Below, piece after piece: positions 30,551 through 39,091 of a DNA stretch of 64,000 nt (the stretch's first letter is position 1; every line of letters starts with the position of its first letter). The position numbers and the translations under genes are program-made. The stretch is from Flavobacteriales bacterium (GTDB lineage Bacteria; Bacteroidota; Bacteroidia; Flavobacteriales_E; Vicingaceae). The notes beneath the pieces were generated by a model. That model did no database searches. It was not told where the DNA came from and saw only the letters and a list, made by a program, of their open reading frames with translations. The DNA lies in contig JACJZB010000006.1 in NCBI GenBank assembly GCA_020635815.1, forward strand, positions 109,292 to 173,291, given 5' to 3'.

Positions 30551-32809
30551 TTATACTTTCACCCCTATAATGCAAACATCATCTAATTGATCTAAATCTC
30601 CTTTCCATATTTTAAAAGCATTATCAAGGGCTATTTTTTGTTCCTCCATAGATTTATCCTGTATTGAAAGTATTAACTCTTTAAACGATTTCGCTTTAAA
30701 TTTCTTTCCTTTGTCTCCACCAAACTGATCGATATACCCATCAGAAAATATATAAATTGAATCTCCTTTTTGTAATTCTATTTTATTGGTAGTATATGGT
30801 GTTGGTTTTTCAAATTTACCTATTGGCTGCTTATCTGCTTTAATTTCTATTAAGTCAAATTGTCTGTCAGTTTGAGTAGAGCTTTGCTCATATCGAGAGC
30901 TAGTCAATTGTTGTCCTTTACTTCTCGACACACTACCTTCGTCAGCACTCGAAGCAACAGAACGAATAATCCATAAGGGATTATGAGCTCCAGCATACTG
31001 AAGCAGAGCTACTGTTTCTGGCTTTTGACTTCTAGTTTCTAACTCATATAACTTTGAATCTTGAACATTAAACCTTAAACTACAAAGAGCTATATCCATA
31101 CCATCTTTCACTTCCTCATCAGACTTCTCAAACTCTTGAATTACGATTTCTCTCGTTTTATCTAAAATAGCACCTACATCCAACAACCCATACTCTCTGA
31201 CACTTTTGTTTAGTGCATTATTACAAATAACACTTACCATAGCTCCTGGCACACCATGACCAGTACAATCGGCTGCCGCAAATAAAATAGATGTCGAGTG
31301 TTGGATATTGAGTGTTGGATTCTTACCACTCATTACTCCACCCTCATCACTAACTATTTCCATCCAATAAAAATCTCCTGCAACTATATCTTTAGGTTTA
31401 TATAATATGAAAGATTCATTTAAATATTTTTTTACAATTTTGGCTGAAGGTAAAATAGCATTTTGGATTCGTTTCGCATATTGAATGCTATCGGTAATTT
31501 CTGTATTCTTTTCTTCTAATAAATCTCGAGCATTTTCTACTATAATTTTTTGCTCTTCTATTATTTGTTTCTGCTTATTAGAAATTCTGAATCGATTATA
31601 CATAAAGCCTCCAAACAAGATTAGCAACGCTACACCGCTAAACAATGCTAATTGTTGTATTTGTGCTTGTTTAATTTGTGCTTTTTGAGTTTCTATTTGA
31701 GCATCTGTTACCTTTTTAGCTTCTACAGCCTTTATGCTATCTGCAGCCACTTGTTTTTCATAAGCATATTTATATTTTTGTTGCGTCGCTTCTCCTTGAT
31801 TTTTTTCACTTAGAATGCTATCTCGCATGGTTATTCTTAGCTTAAACATTTCAAAAGCACCTCGGTAGTTTTTTTCCTTTTCATAAACTTTACTTAGTAA
31901 ATCTGCTGCAGCTTCTATCTCTCCTGGGTATCCAATTTCTTTAGCAATAACTAAACTTTTTATACCATAATCTTTTGCTTTATTCAATTGATTTAAGTCA
32001 AAATATAAATTTCCAATGTTCGCCATAGAAACAACCACGCCTCTCTGATACCCTATCTCTTTTTTAATTTCTAAACTTTTAAGAAAATAGCTTAACGCCT
32101 TATCTTTATTACCTTGCTTATCATATATACTACCTATATTATTGTAAATCATAGCGATACCTCTTTTGTCTCCTGTATCTTCATAAAGAGCTAAACTTTG
32201 AGTATATAATTCCATAGCCTCTTTAAATTTACCTTGACACCTATATATATAACCAATATTATTGAGAGATAAGGCCATTCCATTTTTACTTTTCGTTTTT
32301 TTGCGGAGTTCATACCCTTGAGAATAATAATCTAATGCCTTAATTGTGTCTCCTTGCTTTAAATAAATTACTCCCAGGTTAGTTAAAGATGTAGCCATTC
32401 CCGTAGTATCGTTATTTTCCTCTCTAATTTTTAAACTTTTATGGTAGTATGTTAAAGCCTTAGCTATTGCCCCCCTTTGTTTATAGATATAAGCGATATT
32501 ATGTAATGCTCTAGATTTTATTTTCAGAAAACATCTTTTTATGGATGGGGTTGTATTGTTTTTTAATCCTCTTTCTACAATAGCAATTGTTTTATTGCAT
32601 AGAGGAATCATAGTATCCAAATTAGAAAGGTATATAGCTTCTGCTAATTCCACATAAGCATCTGATATTGCAGTATCGTGACTAGTATTAGAAGATATAA
32701 TATTATTTAAACTATCTATATATCTTTGTTTTTCAAAACTGTAATCTTGAGCTATTCCGCTAATAGAAATGAGAAGAAATAATACATTTATTAATGTCTT
32801 GATAAACAA
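30551..32809 (-). CDS. TPR-repeat sensor with SpoIIE-type PP2C phosphatase domain
   Basis: A 752-residue protein with an N-terminal signal, about seven tetratricopeptide repeats over residues 60-330 (repeating ALTYYHKSLKI, ALDYYSQGYEL, AMELYTQSLALYE), a coiled-coil, one membrane helix (LALFSGVALLILFGGFMYN) and a cytoplasmic SpoIIE phosphatase (AKRIQNAILPS, DIVAGDFYWME, FAAADCTGHGVPGAMVS, FSDGYIDQFGG). It is a signalling phosphatase common in this phylum. Three loops of the phosphatase domain (about residues 490-503, 577-600, 617-650) look like translated repeat sequence. The start is uncertain: only a TTG at 32809 fits, and it overlaps a -7-like box. Confidence 0.88.
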   Translation of the reverse strand: MFIKTLINVLFLLISISGIAQDYSFEKQRYIDSLNNIISSNTSHDTAISDAYVELAEAIYLSNLDTMIPLCNKTIAIVERGLKNNTTPSIKRCFLKIKSRALHNIAYIYKQRGAIAKALTYYHKSLKIREENNDTTGMATSLTNLGVIYLKQGDTIKALDYYSQGYELRKKTKSKNGMALSLNNIGYIYRCQGKFKEAMELYTQSLALYEDTGDKRGIAMIYNNIGSIYDKQGNKDKALSYFLKSLEIKKEIGYQRGVVVSMANIGNLYFDLNQLNKAKDYGIKSLVIAKEIGYPGEIEAAADLLSKVYEKEKNYRGAFEMFKLRITMRDSILSEKNQGEATQQKYKYAYEKQVAADSIKAVEAKKVTDAQIETQKAQIKQAQIQQLALFSGVALLILFGGFMYNRFRISNKQKQIIEEQKIIVENARDLLEEKNTEITDSIQYAKRIQNAILPSAKIVKKYLNESFILYKPKDIVAGDFYWMEIVSDEGGVMSGKNPTLNIQHSTSILFAAADCTGHGVPGAMVSVICNNALNKSVREYGLLDVGAILDKTREIVIQEFEKSDEEVKDGMDIALCSLRFNVQDSKLYELETRSQKPETVALLQYAGAHNPLWIIRSVASSADEGSVSRSKGQQLTSSRYEQSSTQTDRQFDLIEIKADKQPIGKFEKPTPYTTNKIELQKGDSIYIFSDGYIDQFGGDKGKKFKAKSFKELILSIQDKSMEEQKIALDNAFKIWKGDLDQLDDVCIIGVKV

Positions 32810-32854
32810 AAGTATAAATTTATAGTGTCTTTTTTACTTCTTATTAAATCTTAT

Positions 32855-32901
32855 AGCTAAACAAAAAATCCCACTCTTTTCGTGGGATTTTTTGTTTAGC
32901 T
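32855..32901. terminator. Bidirectional terminator, 20-bp perfect stem
   Basis: The 20 bases at 32855-32874 are the exact inverse of 32882-32901, with a 7-base loop. The core is ATCCCAC/GTGGGAT next to A6 and T6 runs. It ends the universal stress gene on the minus strand. Confidence 0.92.
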
Positions 32902-32910
32902 TATTTTCTT

Positions 32911-33786
32911 TTATACTTCTGGAAACAATACATCATGCTCGTTTTCTGGAACGTCAATTTTAATGCTTAATACTGGACGGGATGCGTGATTTAATAAATC
33001 TTCTGCAATACTTCCATTTATTAAATGCGATAACCCTGTTCTACCATGTGTACCAATAATTATTAAGTCTGCATTAATTTCGTTACTAAATTCTAAAATT
33101 CCTTCTTCCTCGCTATCATGATTGTAAATATTTACCGAACAATTATCTAGTTTATGTTGTTTCACAAACCCATTGATAATATTTTTACTTCTTGAAGTTG
33201 GCTCAAAATTAGCTGCAGTGATTACCTTTAATAGATGTAATTTTGCATTACTAAATAATCTTTTCAGCTTTATATACTCTGTAAACATAATATCTGCTTC
33301 TCCATAAAAATTAGAAGCTAACACGATATTTTTTACATCAAAATTGTTATACTCCTTTTTAACTGTAAGCACAGGACACTCAGCATACCGAGTAACACGT
33401 TCTGCATTAGAACCTATAATTAACTCACTAATTCCAGATGCTCCATGAGAACCCATTACAATCAATCCAATATCATTTTTAGCAACATATTGGTTAATAC
33501 GTTTATAAATCGCATCATATTCAATTGTTGTTTTAACGTTTAATCCTTCTAAAAACCCTTCTTTAAATAGTTGGGTCATATTCTTATCTGCCAGCTCTCT
33601 CATAAACATAGCTTGTGGTAAACTTTCAAAATTTACCATACCAACATCGTAAGCCACAACTGGCACTTCTATAACATGTAAAAAGTGAAGCGTTGCATTT
33701 ACCTCTCTAGCCATCTTAGCTGCTAATTTTACTGCATACATTGAGCATTTTGAGAAGTCTGTTGGGACAAGAATGTTTTTAATCAT
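32911..33786 (-). CDS. Universal stress protein with two tandem Usp domains
   Basis: The 291-residue protein contains two Usp folds. The first has ILVPTDFSKCSMYAVKLA and IVMGSHGASGISELIIGSNAERVTRYAECPVLTV. The second has NIVLASNFYGEAD and LIIIGTHGRTGLSHLINGSIAEDLLNHASRPVLSI. The G-x2-G-x9-G(S/N) ATP-binding pattern is kept in both. Tandem Usp proteins respond to stress or starvation. It is monocistronic, ending in a strong terminator. Confidence 0.95.
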   Translation of the reverse strand: MIKNILVPTDFSKCSMYAVKLAAKMAREVNATLHFLHVIEVPVVAYDVGMVNFESLPQAMFMRELADKNMTQLFKEGFLEGLNVKTTIEYDAIYKRINQYVAKNDIGLIVMGSHGASGISELIIGSNAERVTRYAECPVLTVKKEYNNFDVKNIVLASNFYGEADIMFTEYIKLKRLFSNAKLHLLKVITAANFEPTSRSKNIINGFVKQHKLDNCSVNIYNHDSEEEGILEFSNEINADLIIIGTHGRTGLSHLINGSIAEDLLNHASRPVLSIKIDVPENEHDVLFPEV

Positions 33787-33865
33787 AATATATATTTTTT
33801 ATATTTTACTAAGGTAAGAACTTTTATTGTTTTTAATAATGACAAATATCAAGTTAAAAATAAAG

Positions 33866-33873
33866 TAACTTTG
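33866..33873 (+). promoter_or_regulatory. -7 box TAACTTTG
   Basis: An exact TAnnTTTG match 18 bases before the ATG at 33892, giving a very short leader. No clear -33 element was seen. Confidence 0.55.
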
Positions 33874-33891
33874 TCTTAACAATCATCAACT

Positions 33892-34164
33892 ATGGAAAAA
33901 GATTTTTACGCTAATTTAAAAGAAAAACTAGACTTACAACACACTTGGCCTAGTGTTTATATGTTTAAATTTATTATTCCTGCCGACAATCATAAACTTG
34001 CACAAGTTGAGGCTCTTTTTGGTAAAGAAGCTCAGGTCACTACTCGCCAGTCGAGTTCTAATAAGTTTATAAGTATTACTGCAAAAGAATTGATGATATC
34101 GTCTGATGAAATTATCACAATCTATAAAAAAGCTGAGGAGATAGAAGGTATTATTCAACTCTAA
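33892..34164 (+). CDS. DUF493 (YbeD-like) protein
   Basis: A 90-residue protein of the YbeD/DUF493 family. It has WPSVYMFKFIIPADNHKLAQVEALF, then TRQSSSNKFISITAKELMISSDEIITIYKKAEEIEG, the usual ferredoxin-like alpha/beta fold with a regulatory role suspected in lipoate or other metabolism. It is monocistronic, with its own promoter and a convergent hairpin downstream. Confidence 0.88.
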   Translation: MEKDFYANLKEKLDLQHTWPSVYMFKFIIPADNHKLAQVEALFGKEAQVTTRQSSSNKFISITAKELMISSDEIITIYKKAEEIEGIIQL

Positions 34165-34169
34165 AAGAA

Positions 34170-34203
34170 AAATGCGAACTAGCACTATGACTAATCCGCA
34201 TTT
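34170..34203. terminator. Weak convergent hairpin
   Basis: AAATGCG at 34170-34176 and CGCATTT at 34197-34203 pair across a 20-base loop, between two convergent genes. The loop is long, so terminator function is only likely. Confidence 0.45.
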
Positions 34204-34221
34204 CTCACCCTATTAAAAACA

Positions 34222-34734
34222 CTATCTTACAAATTTTGGTTCGTGTGCTGGTCTAGTTGAAACATTCCCTTTTTGTATGGTAATTCTGTAGTTATATATT
34301 CCTTCTTTTTTTTCTATTACCAAAGGCTCAGTATCAGTTGTTCTCCAATTATCTCTATGTTCATGAAATCCATTTGGATCACAAATTAACATTAAATAGG
34401 TATCTGTTCCATCATAACCTCTTTCTCCATGAGGTCCTCCTACTCCACCTCTATTTATCCATATTTCATAAGTACCATACCAATAATCGTATTCATTTAT
34501 AAAATACTCAAAATCATACATACCAGCTCTTGTTCTATAATAATCTCCTAAAACTGGATTGTATGGTAAAGATGAATTATTATCCCAATAACTATATGGT
34601 GCATGATGTTCGTAATCTACACCAAAATAAGCACGTCCATCCCTTCCGTTTGGACCTGGTGTATTATCTACAACTATACAACTTGTAAAAAACAAGGGTA
34701 TTAGTATTGCTAATGTAACTTTCAACTTTTTCAT
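34222..34734 (-). CDS. Hypothetical lipoprotein with collagen-like Gly motifs
   Basis: The 170-residue protein has a lipoprotein signal (VTLAILIPLFFTSC). The mature part begins with GPNGRDGRAYFG, is rich in Tyr and Trp in the middle (DYWYGTYEIW), and contains a GGVGGPHGERGYDG stretch. The family is not recognised. It is probably an outer-membrane lipoprotein, monocistronic, between convergent and tail-to-head neighbours. The function is unknown. Confidence 0.75.
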   Translation of the reverse strand: MKKLKVTLAILIPLFFTSCIVVDNTPGPNGRDGRAYFGVDYEHHAPYSYWDNNSSLPYNPVLGDYYRTRAGMYDFEYFINEYDYWYGTYEIWINRGGVGGPHGERGYDGTDTYLMLICDPNGFHEHRDNWRTTDTEPLVIEKKEGIYNYRITIQKGNVSTRPAHEPKFVR

Positions 34735-34825
34735 ATCTTTTAATTTTAAAGATTTGATAGTTGAATTTCAAAAGCTATGCCAAAAAATAATTTAAGGGTA
34801 ATTAGAGTTATAACGAAGCAAGAAG

Positions 34826-35533
34826 TTATTCAAAAATATTAGCAACTCTTGTAAGTGCCGGAATGTTTACAATTTTAATACTTCTACCTTCTACTTCTAT
34901 CAGTTTTTCTTTCTTAAAATCAGATAACAAACGAATCACCGATTCGGTTGCTGTACCTACAATATTTGCAATTTCTTCTCGTGAAAGTTTAACCTGAATT
35001 ACTTGATTTTCATCAGTTTCAAATGTTTGTCTTAAAATCAATAATGTTTCAGCTAACCTTTCTCTTACTGGCTTTTGAGCTAACTCAGTAATTACTTTTG
35101 CTGCTTCGCCAAGTTCGTGACTCAATAATTTTAACATTTTAAAGTTAAAATTTGGGTTGTTAGCAATCAATTTTAATAATTGTGATTTAGGTATAAAACA
35201 AAGCGATGTTTCTTCTAATGTTGCAGCTGATGCTGATAATGGTTCTTCGCTTAATAAAGCTCTATATCCAATAATATCTCCTTCTTTGGCAAATCGTATT
35301 ATTTGCTCTTTCCCCTCATTTCCTATTTGAAATAGTTTAATTTTCCCCTTACTAACACAATAAATACCATTTATTCGGTTGCCTTCATGAAAAATAACTT
35401 GACCTTTTGCATAGAAGTTGCAGCTCTTAGAAGCATCAACATCAGAAATCTCATCAGGTGACAAACTGCAAAAAACAGATTTTTCACGAGCTCCGCAGGT
35501 ATCACAATGAGTTGGTTCAACTCTTTTTTTCAT
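34826..35533 (-). CDS. Crp/Fnr-family regulator, FNR-like with N-terminal Cys cluster
   Basis: The 235-residue protein has a cyclic-nucleotide-fold sensor domain and a C-terminal helix-turn-helix (LSREEIANIVGTATESVIRLLSDFKKEKLIEVEG). The N terminus carries Cys10, Cys13, Cys22 (THCDTCGAREKSVFC) and Cys38. This resembles the Fe-S binding Cys set of FNR, so O2 sensing is likely. The HTH Glu/Arg pair (TESVIR) matches the FNR recognition type that reads TTGAT-like half sites. It is divergent from the copper ATPase gene of the cbb3 module, and a matching site lies in front of ccoS. Confidence 0.9.
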   Translation of the reverse strand: MKKRVEPTHCDTCGAREKSVFCSLSPDEISDVDASKSCNFYAKGQVIFHEGNRINGIYCVSKGKIKLFQIGNEGKEQIIRFAKEGDIIGYRALLSEEPLSASAATLEETSLCFIPKSQLLKLIANNPNFNFKMLKLLSHELGEAAKVITELAQKPVRERLAETLLILRQTFETDENQVIQVKLSREEIANIVGTATESVIRLLSDFKKEKLIEVEGRSIKIVNIPALTRVANIFE

Positions 35534-35547
35534 TTCTGCTAATTAGT

Positions 35548-35565
35548 TAGGTTTGTGCAAAAATA
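35548..35565. promoter_or_regulatory. Overlapping divergent -7 boxes
   Basis: Plus-strand TAGGTTTG (35548-35555) and minus-strand TATTTTTG (35565-35558) are both exact matches within 18 bases, one for the copper ATPase, one for the FNR-like gene. Because the plus box covers the TTG at 35553, that codon cannot be the ATPase start. Confidence 0.55.
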
Positions 35566-35636
35566 TGATAAAATTCATGTTTTACAAAAACAATACACAG
35601 AGTATTTTAATGAATTTTGCTAAAAACAACAATTTT

Positions 35637-38012
35637 ATGACTTGTTATCATTGTGGAGAAGACTGTCTGGACGAAACAATTGATTTTGACAATAAAACAT
35701 TCTGTTGTGAAGGCTGTAAAACGGTGTACGAAATACTCAACCAAAATGAGCTTTGTAACTATTACAATTTAGAAAAAACACCAGGAATAACTCCTCCTAA
35801 AGATTTATCAAAAAAGTTTGAATACCTAGAAAATAGCCAAGTAATTGATAAATTAATCGATTTTAAAGATGATGAAATTAGTATCAGTACTTTTTATCTT
35901 CCACAAATTCATTGCAGTTCTTGCATTTGGTTACTGGAAAATCTCTACAAATTAAATCCCGACATAAAATCATCGAGGGTTAATTTCTTAAAAAAAGAAA
36001 TTCGCCTTTCGTTTAATCATAACAATCTTTCACTAAGAAAATTAGTTGAATTACTCGCTTCTATAGGTTATGATCCTGAAATTAATTTAGAAAACTTAAG
36101 TGATCGAAAGCAAAAAAAGATTGATAGAAGCTTAATATTTAAGCTTGGGATTGCTGGATTTTGTTTTGGCAACATCATGTTAATTAGTTTGCCCGAATAT
36201 TTTGGGCTCAACATGATTAAAGAAACTCATTTTGCTAACTTTTTTGGATACGTTAATCTTATTCTTTCTTTACCCATATTACTTTACAGCTCAAACAGTT
36301 ATTTTATTTCTGCATGGAATGGGATAAAGCGAAAAGTAGTAAATATCGATATTCCTATCTCTTTAGGTATTTTGGTACTCTTTTTAAGAAGTGCTTACGA
36401 AATATTTTCAAAAACTGGTGCTGGTTACTCTGACTCTTTAGCTGGCTTAGTTTTCTTTTTATTATTAGGAAGAATTTTTCAACAAAAAACGTACAATATC
36501 CTCTCTTTCGAACGCGATTACAAGTCCTATTTCCCAATAGCTACCACAAAAATTGAAGCCAATGGAAATGAAAAAAACATTCCTGTTTCAGATTTATTAG
36601 TTGGAGATGTAATTTTAATCCGAAATAATGAATTAATACCTGTTGATGCCGAACTAATTGAAGGTAATGCGAATATTGATAATAGTTTTGTAACTGGAGA
36701 ATCTACTCCTACTCAAAAAAATATTGGTGATAAAATTTACGCAGGTGGTAAACAAGTTGGACAAGCAATTCAACTAAAGGTGTTAAAAGAATTATCTCAT
36801 TCTTACCTCACTCAGTTATGGAACAATGAGGCGTTTACTAAGGAAAATGAAGACCAGTTTGAAGGTATCACCAATGCTATTAGTAAATATTTTACCATTA
36901 TTATTTTAGTTATTGCTTTTGGTAGTGGCTTGTTTTGGCTACAAACCGATGTTAAAATTGCTATAAACACATTTACAGCTGTATTAATTATTGCTTGTCC
37001 TTGTGCATTAGCTTTATCTGCACCCTTTACTTTTGGTAATGTATTAAGAATATTAGGAAGAAATAAATTTTACTTAAAAAATGCTACTATTATTGAAAAC
37101 TTAGCAAAAATTAACACCATTGTTTTCGATAAAACTGGTACAATTACTCAATCATCTAACAGTAAAATTAAATACTACGGTAAAGTATTAAACGAAAACA
37201 CAACTAATCATCTTTACACCATATTTCGACAGTCCTCTCACCCTTTAAGCAAAATGATTTTTAATGATTTTGAGAAAGGAACTGCACTTTCAATTGAAAA
37301 TTTTGAGGAAATAGTAGGTAAAGGAATTGTTGCCAAAGTAGAAGGAAATTCATATAAAATTGGATCTGAACAATTTGTAAAAGAGGAAAAAGAAAATAGC
37401 TCAAAAGCTACACGAGTTCACATTAAATGTAATGATGAACACTTAGGTTATTATCAATTAGAAAATAAATATCGTACCAACTTAAAACAAACCATTGCCC
37501 AACTTTTAAAATCGTTTAAGCTTAAAATAATTTCGGGCGATAATGACAATGAAAAAGAAAACTTAACGACTTACTTTGGCAATGAGAGTGAGTTTTTATT
37601 CAACCAAAACCCAGATAACAAATTAGAATACATTAAGTCTTTGCAACAAAAAGGAAATTATATTGCTATGATTGGTGATGGCTTAAATGACGCTGGAGCA
37701 TTGAAACAAAGTAACGTAGGTATTTCTATCTCGGAAGATATCAATACTTTTTCTCCAGCTTGTGATGCCATTTTAGAAGCTTCTGCTTTTGATAAATTAC
37801 CTATTCTTATTAGCTATTGCAAAGGCAGTATTAAAATCATTATTCTCAGTTTTATTATTTCATTTTTATATAATATTGTTGGACTAACATTTGCTGTTCA
37901 AGGTTTATTGTCTCCTATACTTGCAGCTATTTTAATGCCTTTAAGCTCTATTACCGTTGTTGTTTTTGTTACATTGGCAACCAACATCTTAGCAAAACAT
38001 AAAAATTTATAG
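35637..38012 (+). CDS. ccoI: Copper-exporting P-type ATPase for cbb3 oxidase, CcoI/FixI-like
   Basis: The start at the ATG 35637 (MTCYHCGEDC) is preferred: the earlier in-frame TTG at 35553 lies in the promoter box, though the ATG at 35610 is possible. The roughly 790-residue protein has an N-terminal Cys-rich metal domain (CYHCG, CCEGCKTVYE), an HMA module (IHCSSCIWLLENL), eight membrane helices with the CPC motif (IIACPCALALSAP), the phosphorylation site DKTGT, TGES and GDGLNDAGAL. Ccol exports copper to the periplasm for CuB insertion in the oxidase. It opens the oxidase module, divergent from the FNR-like gene. Confidence 0.93.
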   Translation: MTCYHCGEDCLDETIDFDNKTFCCEGCKTVYEILNQNELCNYYNLEKTPGITPPKDLSKKFEYLENSQVIDKLIDFKDDEISISTFYLPQIHCSSCIWLLENLYKLNPDIKSSRVNFLKKEIRLSFNHNNLSLRKLVELLASIGYDPEINLENLSDRKQKKIDRSLIFKLGIAGFCFGNIMLISLPEYFGLNMIKETHFANFFGYVNLILSLPILLYSSNSYFISAWNGIKRKVVNIDIPISLGILVLFLRSAYEIFSKTGAGYSDSLAGLVFFLLLGRIFQQKTYNILSFERDYKSYFPIATTKIEANGNEKNIPVSDLLVGDVILIRNNELIPVDAELIEGNANIDNSFVTGESTPTQKNIGDKIYAGGKQVGQAIQLKVLKELSHSYLTQLWNNEAFTKENEDQFEGITNAISKYFTIIILVIAFGSGLFWLQTDVKIAINTFTAVLIIACPCALALSAPFTFGNVLRILGRNKFYLKNATIIENLAKINTIVFDKTGTITQSSNSKIKYYGKVLNENTTNHLYTIFRQSSHPLSKMIFNDFEKGTALSIENFEEIVGKGIVAKVEGNSYKIGSEQFVKEEKENSSKATRVHIKCNDEHLGYYQLENKYRTNLKQTIAQLLKSFKLKIISGDNDNEKENLTTYFGNESEFLFNQNPDNKLEYIKSLQQKGNYIAMIGDGLNDAGALKQSNVGISISEDINTFSPACDAILEASAFDKLPILISYCKGSIKIIILSFIISFLYNIVGLTFAVQGLLSPILAAILMPLSSITVVVFVTLATNILAKHKNL

Positions 38013-38044
38013 GCAATATCATCCGTTAACATTAATGAGTTGCC

Positions 38045-38052
38045 TAATTTTG
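38045..38052 (+). promoter_or_regulatory. -7 box TAATTTTG before nadA
   Basis: An exact TAnnTTTG match 17 bases before the nadA ATG. It suggests nadA-nadB has its own promoter and is not driven only from the ATPase gene. Confidence 0.55.
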
Positions 38053-38068
38053 AACAAACATTTTTAGC

Positions 38069-39052
38069 ATGGATATTACAACTCAAGTAAAAGAACAAGG
38101 TTTTGTTACCGCAGATTTAGAAAAAAATAAAAATTTAATCGAAGAAATTCAACGATTAAAAAAAGAGAAAAATGCCGTAATCTTAGCTCACTATTACCAA
38201 CAAGAAGAAATCCAAGATATTGCTGATTATATTGGTGACAGCCTAGGTTTAAGTCAAGAAGCAGCAAAAACAGATGCTGACGTAATTTTGTTTGCGGGCG
38301 TTCATTTTATGGGGGAAACAGCAAAAATTTTAAGTCCAGATAAAAAAGTTATTATACCTGATTTAAATGCTGGTTGTTCCTTAGCAGATTCTGCTCCTAC
38401 CGATAAATTTGAGGCATTTTTAAAACAATATCCTAACCATACGGTAATAAGTTATATTAACTGTTCTGCTGAAGTTAAAGCATTAACCGATATTGTTTGT
38501 ACCTCATCAAATGCTGTAAAAATTGTAGATAGTTTACCTAAAGATGAAAAAATAATTTTTGCCCCAGATATTAATTTAGGACGATATGTTGCTAAAAAAA
38601 CAGGGCGTGATTTGGTTTTATGGGATGGTGCTTGCGAAGTTCACATCGAAATATCGACTAACAAGCTTAAATTATTGCAAGGGAAATATCCAAATGCAAA
38701 ACTAATTGCTCATCCTGAGTGTCAAGAAAATGTATTGGATGAAGCTGATTTTATTGGTTCTACAAGTGCTTTATTAAACTACGTACAAGAAAATGAAGCA
38801 ACTGAATTTATTGTGGCTACAGAAGTTGGTATTATTCATAAAATGAAACAAGCTGTACCTCATAAAAAATTAATTCCGGCACCAGCAAATACAGATAATA
38901 CTTGTGCGTGTAGCGAATGTCCTTACATGAAATTAAATACCTTAGAAAAAATTCATGCAAGTTTGGTTCACTTACAACCAGAAATTTTTGTACCTGAAGA
39001 AACAAGGCTAAAAGCTTTAAAGTCTGTTAACAGAATGTTAGAATTAAGTTAA
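38069..39052 (+). CDS. nadA: Quinolinate synthase
   Basis: The 327-residue enzyme condenses iminoaspartate with dihydroxyacetone phosphate to quinolinate. It shows [41 protein letters not shown] with a cluster Cys, the [12 protein letters not shown] block, [19 protein letters not shown] and the C-terminal [17 protein letters not shown]. These carry the three Cys of the O2-labile [4Fe-4S] cluster. nadB follows directly, completing de novo NAD synthesis up to quinolinate. Its place inside the cbb3 module is unusual. Confidence 0.97.
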   Translation: MDITTQVKEQGFVTADLEKNKNLIEEIQRLKKEKNAVILAHYYQQEEIQDIADYIGDSLGLSQEAAKTDADVILFAGVHFMGETAKILSPDKKVIIPDLNAGCSLADSAPTDKFEAFLKQYPNHTVISYINCSAEVKALTDIVCTSSNAVKIVDSLPKDEKIIFAPDINLGRYVAKKTGRDLVLWDGACEVHIEISTNKLKLLQGKYPNAKLIAHPECQENVLDEADFIGSTSALLNYVQENEATEFIVATEVGIIHKMKQAVPHKKLIPAPANTDNTCACSECPYMKLNTLEKIHASLVHLQPEIFVPEETRLKALKSVNRMLELS

Positions 39053-39054
39053 AT

Positions 39055-39090
39055 GCCCCTCTTAATCTCCCCGAAGGGGAGAGATAAAAA
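39055..39090. repeat. CCCCTC palindromic repeat at the nadA-nadB junction
   Basis: CCCCTCTTAATCTCCCC-GAA-GGGGAGAG forms a hairpin right after the nadA stop. An in-frame ATG at 39053 runs through it, so the apparent nadB start there is probably a repeat artefact. Confidence 0.75.
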
Positions 39091-39091
39091 G

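Noticed and set aside
35506..35521. TGA-N6-TCA (ATGAGTTGGTTCAA), a possible FNR site upstream of the copper ATPase
   Set aside because: It lies inside codons of the FNR-like protein (EPTH region) and fits the consensus poorly. Chance is the simpler explanation.
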